Positions 60,855-64,000 of a DNA stretch of 64,000 bases are shown here, piece after piece (the stretch's first letter is position 1; each line of letters starts with the position of its first letter). A program made the translations under genes and the position numbers. The stretch spans positions 62,001-126,000 of the forward strand of contig JAIPBL010000002.1 in NCBI GenBank assembly GCA_021739645.1. The letters run 5' to 3'. The notes under the pieces are model-generated. The model did no database searches. It was not told where the DNA came from and was given only the letters and a program-made list of their open reading frames with translations. The DNA is from Saprospiraceae bacterium. GTDB taxonomy: Bacteria > Bacteroidota > Bacteroidia > Chitinophagales > Saprospiraceae.

Positions 60855-61589
60855 TTATCCTTTTTTCAAGTCCGATTTATTGGACTTGCCTTTCTGTTTG
60901 CCACGGTCGCCGCTTTCGTCTTTGCGCTCGGATTTTAGCTGCTCCCACTTGGTGGCCTGCTCCTTGGTCAGCACCTTCTTCAATTCTGCGTCATGCTGGG
61001 TCCGGAGGTCCTTGTTGGCACCTTTCACCTTTCCCTTCTCACCGTCTGGTTTGGCCTCATGGGCAGCTTTGGCCTTCTCCGCATACTTTTGGTTGATGGC
61101 CTTCACCTTGGCCGTTTGGTCGGCGTTGAGGTTCAGTTCTTGGGTCATCCGGTCCGTCTGTTGCTCGGCACGCTTGGCGGGGTCAAAGTCACGGCCAGCA
61201 CCTCTTCCTTTGCCCTGGCCTCGGCCCTCGCCTTTCCGGTCAGCCTTCATTTGCTCCCACTTGGCAGCTTGGTCCTTGGTCAGCACCTTGCCCAGTTCGG
61301 CTTGGTGTTCGGTGCGGAGGGCTTGGTGCGCTTCCTTGTTTTGGGATTTTTCACCCTTTTTCTTGTCGGCAAAAGCGGCTTTGGCTTTCTCGGCGTAGCG
61401 GAGATTGATTTCCTTCACCTTGACGATTTGGTCGTCGCTGAGGCCCAAATCTTTGGTCATCCGATCCGTTTGTTGTTCGGCCCTCATGGCAGGATCCATG
61501 TCACGACCGCCTTGTCTTTGTGCCTGTGCATTGGTGAACCCTGCCGTGAGCAGAAGCACCATCAAAACTGACTTCAATAAGATTTTCAT
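60855..61589 (-). CDS. Secreted DUF4890-like protein with internal duplication
   Basis: 244 residues, signal peptide (LLKSVLMVLLLTAGFTNAQAQ), then two tandem ~105-residue units, each starting with (M/F)DPA(M/K)RAEQQTDRMT and ending in the helical VLTK(D/E)QA(A/T)KWEQ(M/L)K. Each unit has the LxLxxxQ-x-KV-x-I pattern of the DUF4890/Spy-like group of periplasmic helical proteins, which bind unfolded proteins or metals. The linker and C-terminus are Lys/Gly-rich. The two units are about half to two-thirds identical by eye, so the duplication is not recent. It stands alone, convergent with the WG gene. Confidence 0.85.
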   Translation of the reverse strand: MKILLKSVLMVLLLTAGFTNAQAQRQGGRDMDPAMRAEQQTDRMTKDLGLSDDQIVKVKEINLRYAEKAKAAFADKKKGEKSQNKEAHQALRTEHQAELGKVLTKDQAAKWEQMKADRKGEGRGQGKGRGAGRDFDPAKRAEQQTDRMTQELNLNADQTAKVKAINQKYAEKAKAAHEAKPDGEKGKVKGANKDLRTQHDAELKKVLTKEQATKWEQLKSERKDESGDRGKQKGKSNKSDLKKG

Positions 61590-61858
61590 GTTGATAGATT
61601 TAAAATTAGGAGGGAATTAAAAATTGGAAACTTTCTATTTTTGAATGCCTGCCTAATCGCTGTTGAGTGATTTAATTTTATGGTTCAAAGGTGCATGGAA
61701 ACGCCCCGCAGCGCCAATTTATTCAATGAACGCAGCGATATTCTCCACGAAGCCTGCCAAAGCGGCCATTTTGCTTGGGTTTCAGTGTTCATTGATAAAA
61801 CCGCCTCATTCATGGATAAAACTTTGGTGCAAACCCCGTATTTGACCACATTTGCCAC

Positions 61859-62911
61859 ATGAACCTTCGGTTACAAAAGAATACGTTGCTGCAAATCCTC
61901 TTCTGGGGAAGTTTCTGGGTGCTCGTCCCGGTGCTGCTCGCTGGCGACTGGGGGAACGCCGACCGTTTCCTCATACGAAACCTCGTGGTGCTGGCGGGCA
62001 TCAGTGTGGTCGTTTGGGCAAACATGGAACTGCTGCTGCCCCAGCTTTTTTTCCAAAACAAACAAACGGCCTACCTGCTGGCGGGGCTGGGGGTGCTGGT
62101 TTTCGTGGTGCTGGTGATTGAGTGGGACGCAGCGCCCTGGGCAGATTACGTCCAACGAGCGCAAGGCCGTGGCAACAGGGCCGGCAATCGGGGCGGCCTC
62201 TCGCCAAGGGATTGGATGCGGTACCTGAGCGGAGCGATGCCCTATTTCACAGCATGGATTGGCAGCGCCCTGGTGGAGATAGCTGCCTACACCCGCCGCA
62301 AGGAGAAGGAAACGGCCATTTTGCGAAGCGAAAAACTGGAATCGGAACTGAAATTCCTCAAATCACAGGTGAACCCGCACTTCCTGTTCAATGCCTTGAA
62401 TAATATCTACACCCTATCCGTCCTGAAATCGGACGCTGCACCGGAGAACCTGCTCAAGCTCTCGGCGATGCTGCGCTACGTGCTCTACGACTGCAAGGAA
62501 GGGACCGTGCCGCTGGGCAAAGAAATCGAGTACCTGCGCCATTTCATCGCCCTGAACATGCTAAAGGACAGCCGTGGCCTGAACGTCCAAGCCGACCTCG
62601 ACGAAAGCCGCCCGAACCTCCGCATTGCACCGATGCTGTTCATTCCCTTCGTGGAAAATGCCTTCAAGCACAGCAAAGTCGAGGATTTGGCCAACGGCTG
62701 GATTCACATCCAACTGAAAACGGAGGAAAACGCCGTGATTTTGGAAGTAAAAAACAGTTTGCCAAAAAGCGGTTTTACCAAAAACGAAGCGGGCGGCATT
62801 GGGTTGGAGAATGTGCGCCGGCAGTTGGAGCTAGTGTATCTTGGGCAACATGAATTGAAGATTGAGCAAAAGGAAACGGCATTCGAAGTTTATTTGAAAA
62901 TCCAATTGTAA
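61859..62911 (+). CDS. LytS/YehU-type sensor histidine kinase
   Basis: 350 residues. Membrane helices at about 10-30, 38-55, 66-85 and 118-135, then the His_kinase domain LKSQVNPHFLFNALNNIYTL (phosphoacceptor His in PHFLFN) and a degenerate HATPase with FIPFVENAFKHSK and GGIGLENVRRQLELVY. It lacks the N-box of the other kinase families, as usual. It phosphorylates the response regulator encoded 6 bp downstream. Start is the ATG at 61859. Confidence 0.93.
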   Translation: MNLRLQKNTLLQILFWGSFWVLVPVLLAGDWGNADRFLIRNLVVLAGISVVVWANMELLLPQLFFQNKQTAYLLAGLGVLVFVVLVIEWDAAPWADYVQRAQGRGNRAGNRGGLSPRDWMRYLSGAMPYFTAWIGSALVEIAAYTRRKEKETAILRSEKLESELKFLKSQVNPHFLFNALNNIYTLSVLKSDAAPENLLKLSAMLRYVLYDCKEGTVPLGKEIEYLRHFIALNMLKDSRGLNVQADLDESRPNLRIAPMLFIPFVENAFKHSKVEDLANGWIHIQLKTEENAVILEVKNSLPKSGFTKNEAGGIGLENVRRQLELVYLGQHELKIEQKETAFEVYLKIQL

Positions 62912-62917
62912 CCTGCC

Positions 62918-63646
62918 ATGTCAAAAATCAATTGCCTAGTCGTGGACGACGAAGAGCTGGCCCGTGACCTACTCGAAAACTATATCGGCAGGCTGCCGCA
63001 CTTGGCGCTGTCAGGCAAATGCCGTGACCCGTTCGAAGCGTTGGAGGCGCTCAGCTCACAGTCGGTGGACCTGCTCTTCCTCGACATCCAAATGCCGGGA
63101 ATGACGGGCATGGAGTTTTTGAAAACGTTGAAAAACAAGCCGCTTGTCATCTTCACCACAGCCTATTCCGAGTTTGCGCTGGAAAGCTACAACCTCGATG
63201 CGACGGACTACCTGCTGAAACCCTTCTCGTTCGAGCGTTTTGTGCAGGCCGTGAACAAGGCGACCGATTTGTTGTCGCTGCGCAAAGCGGCGGCAGGCTC
63301 CCCCACCCCACAGCCAGAAACGACAGCAACACCCGCCGTCAAGGATTTCATCTTGGTAAAATCGGAACACAAAGTCCACCGCCTGCGCTTCGAGGACATT
63401 TCCTACATCGAAGGCATGCGGGAATATGTGGCCTATCACACGCCGAATGGCCGCATTCTCTCGCTGAATTCCCTCAAAAGTTTGGAGGAGGAACTGCCCG
63501 CCGACCAGTTTTTGCGCATCCACAAATCGTATATCGTGGCTATCGGGAAGGTAGCCGCACTGGAAGGGAACCAAGTGCTGGTTGGCAAGGAAAAGCTGCC
63601 GATTGGGGCAAGCTATCGGGAGGTGGTGATGGGGCGGTTGCTGTAA
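62918..63646 (+). CDS. LytTR-type response regulator
   Basis: 242 residues with a receiver domain (phospho-acceptor D56 in LLFLDIQMPG, D10/D11, K at KPF) and a LytTR DNA-binding domain from about residue 145 (FILVKSEHKVHRLRFEDISYIEGMREYVAYHT...SLKSLEEELP...FLRIHKSYIVAIGKV). It binds DNA upstream of target genes that are not identifiable here. A Pro/Thr-rich linker (SPTPQPETTATP) joins the domains. Confidence 0.95.
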   Translation: MSKINCLVVDDEELARDLLENYIGRLPHLALSGKCRDPFEALEALSSQSVDLLFLDIQMPGMTGMEFLKTLKNKPLVIFTTAYSEFALESYNLDATDYLLKPFSFERFVQAVNKATDLLSLRKAAAGSPTPQPETTATPAVKDFILVKSEHKVHRLRFEDISYIEGMREYVAYHTPNGRILSLNSLKSLEEELPADQFLRIHKSYIVAIGKVAALEGNQVLVGKEKLPIGASYREVVMGRLL

Positions 63647-63714
63647 AAAACCTGCTAAACGAACACATAACAAAACGAGCTGCCAAGCGGCTTCGATAAA
63701 CGGCCACACACCAG

Positions 63715-63999
63715 CTATAAATCCAGTAAAACCAACTTCTGAGCATTGATGCGGCCCTGCCAACTGCCTTGGGAATTCGTTTTGCCCCCCAAATCACCGT
63801 TGCCATCAACGGTTAGCAGGTATTCATCGAGGGCAATGATGTTGTTGGGGTCGTCTTTTTTATAGCCTTTCAAATGGTAGGTATGTGTGGTAGCGTCCCA
63901 AGTACCTATCACGAATTCCTTGGCGGTCATGCCAATTTTGTCTTGGTAATAACTGACGCTGAATGTATCGTTCTCGTCATATTTCACAAACTTCCAGTT
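63715..63999 (-). CDS. Hypothetical protein, 5' part missing at the window edge
   Basis: The frame is open through the right edge; the last ~95 residues are visible. They read NWKFVKYDENDTFSVSYY ... EYLLTVDGNGDLGGKTNSQGSWQGRINAQKLVLLDL, a compact beta-rich domain with a Gly-Asn-Gly-Asp turn. I do not recognise the family. It is convergent with the LytTR gene. Confidence 0.65.
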   Translation of the reverse strand, partial: NWKFVKYDENDTFSVSYYQDKIGMTAKEFVIGTWDATTHTYHLKGYKKDDPNNIIALDEYLLTVDGNGDLGGKTNSQGSWQGRINAQKLVLLDL

Positions 64000-64000
64000 G

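Overview
The window looks like chromosomal DNA of a moderately GC-rich member of the Bacteroidota, probably of the Saprospirales type (the order is inference; the phylum is well supported). Phylum-level signs are a type IX secretion (T9SS) type B C-terminal sorting domain with SprB-type repeats at 53.3-55.6 kb, a TonB-dependent receptor with a carboxypeptidase-regulatory-like N-terminal domain, WG-repeat proteins, a LytS/LytTR pair, many small outer-membrane beta-barrels, TAnnTTTG-like promoter boxes, and weak or absent Shine-Dalgarno sites. I saw no rRNA, tRNA, CRISPR array, complete insertion sequence or phage.

Layout. 0-7.7 kb: 3' end of an acyl-CoA synthetase, whose last ~65 bp recur 1.1 kb downstream beyond a beta-barrel gene; a secreted protein; a dimethylarginine dimethylaminohydrolase; an ECF sigma factor followed by a membrane protein and a secreted beta-repeat protein. 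7.7-15.5 kb: lipoprotein, GMC oxidoreductase, polytopic membrane protein, YdeI-family protein, beta-barrel, alpha-carbonic anhydrase lipoprotein and DUF302 protein, with repeat-rich intergenic DNA. 15.7-23.6 kb, all minus strand: radical SAM protein, DksA/TraR-like zinc protein and a YnjBCD-like ABC importer (ATPase, two permeases, binding lipoprotein) carrying a TIGR04282-type glycosyltransferase, interrupted by an AAA/DUF4143 ATPase and preceded by a KilA-N protein. 23.7-35.3 kb: DinB remnant, TonB-dependent receptor, sterol-desaturase-family protein, SGNH protein, processive GT2, SERCA-like Ca2+ ATPase with a double universal-stress protein, rhodanese lipoprotein.

35.5-42.9 kb: a secreted protein, then a tightly packed set: FAD oxidoreductase, membrane polyferredoxin (NapH/NosR-like), DPM1-like GT2 and a GT-C-like membrane mannosyltransferase candidate, the last three joined by 4-bp overlaps; then a DUF547 lipoprotein. 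42.9-50.8 kb: a minus-strand YbhGFSR-type exporter (TolC, HlyD lipoprotein, two ATPases, two ABC-2 permeases) in which three of the five gene junctions hold a small plus-strand cassette: a RelE/ParE toxin-antitoxin pair, a 73-residue orphan, and an HNH nuclease with its partner. 51-64 kb: truncated LytS-like kinase, lipoprotein, CBS protein, T9SS cargo, two WG-repeat proteins (one ending in a TonB domain and bracketed by hairpin repeats), a duplicated DUF4890-like protein, a LytS/LytTR two-component pair and a partial gene at the right edge.

The observations most worth following are the opposite-strand cassettes inside the exporter operon and its asymmetric ATPase pair, the transporter/glycosyltransferase/radical-SAM run, the redox-plus-mannosylation operon, and a repeat family made of a hairpin with variable stem sequence followed by a conserved TTTGTAG-like tail.
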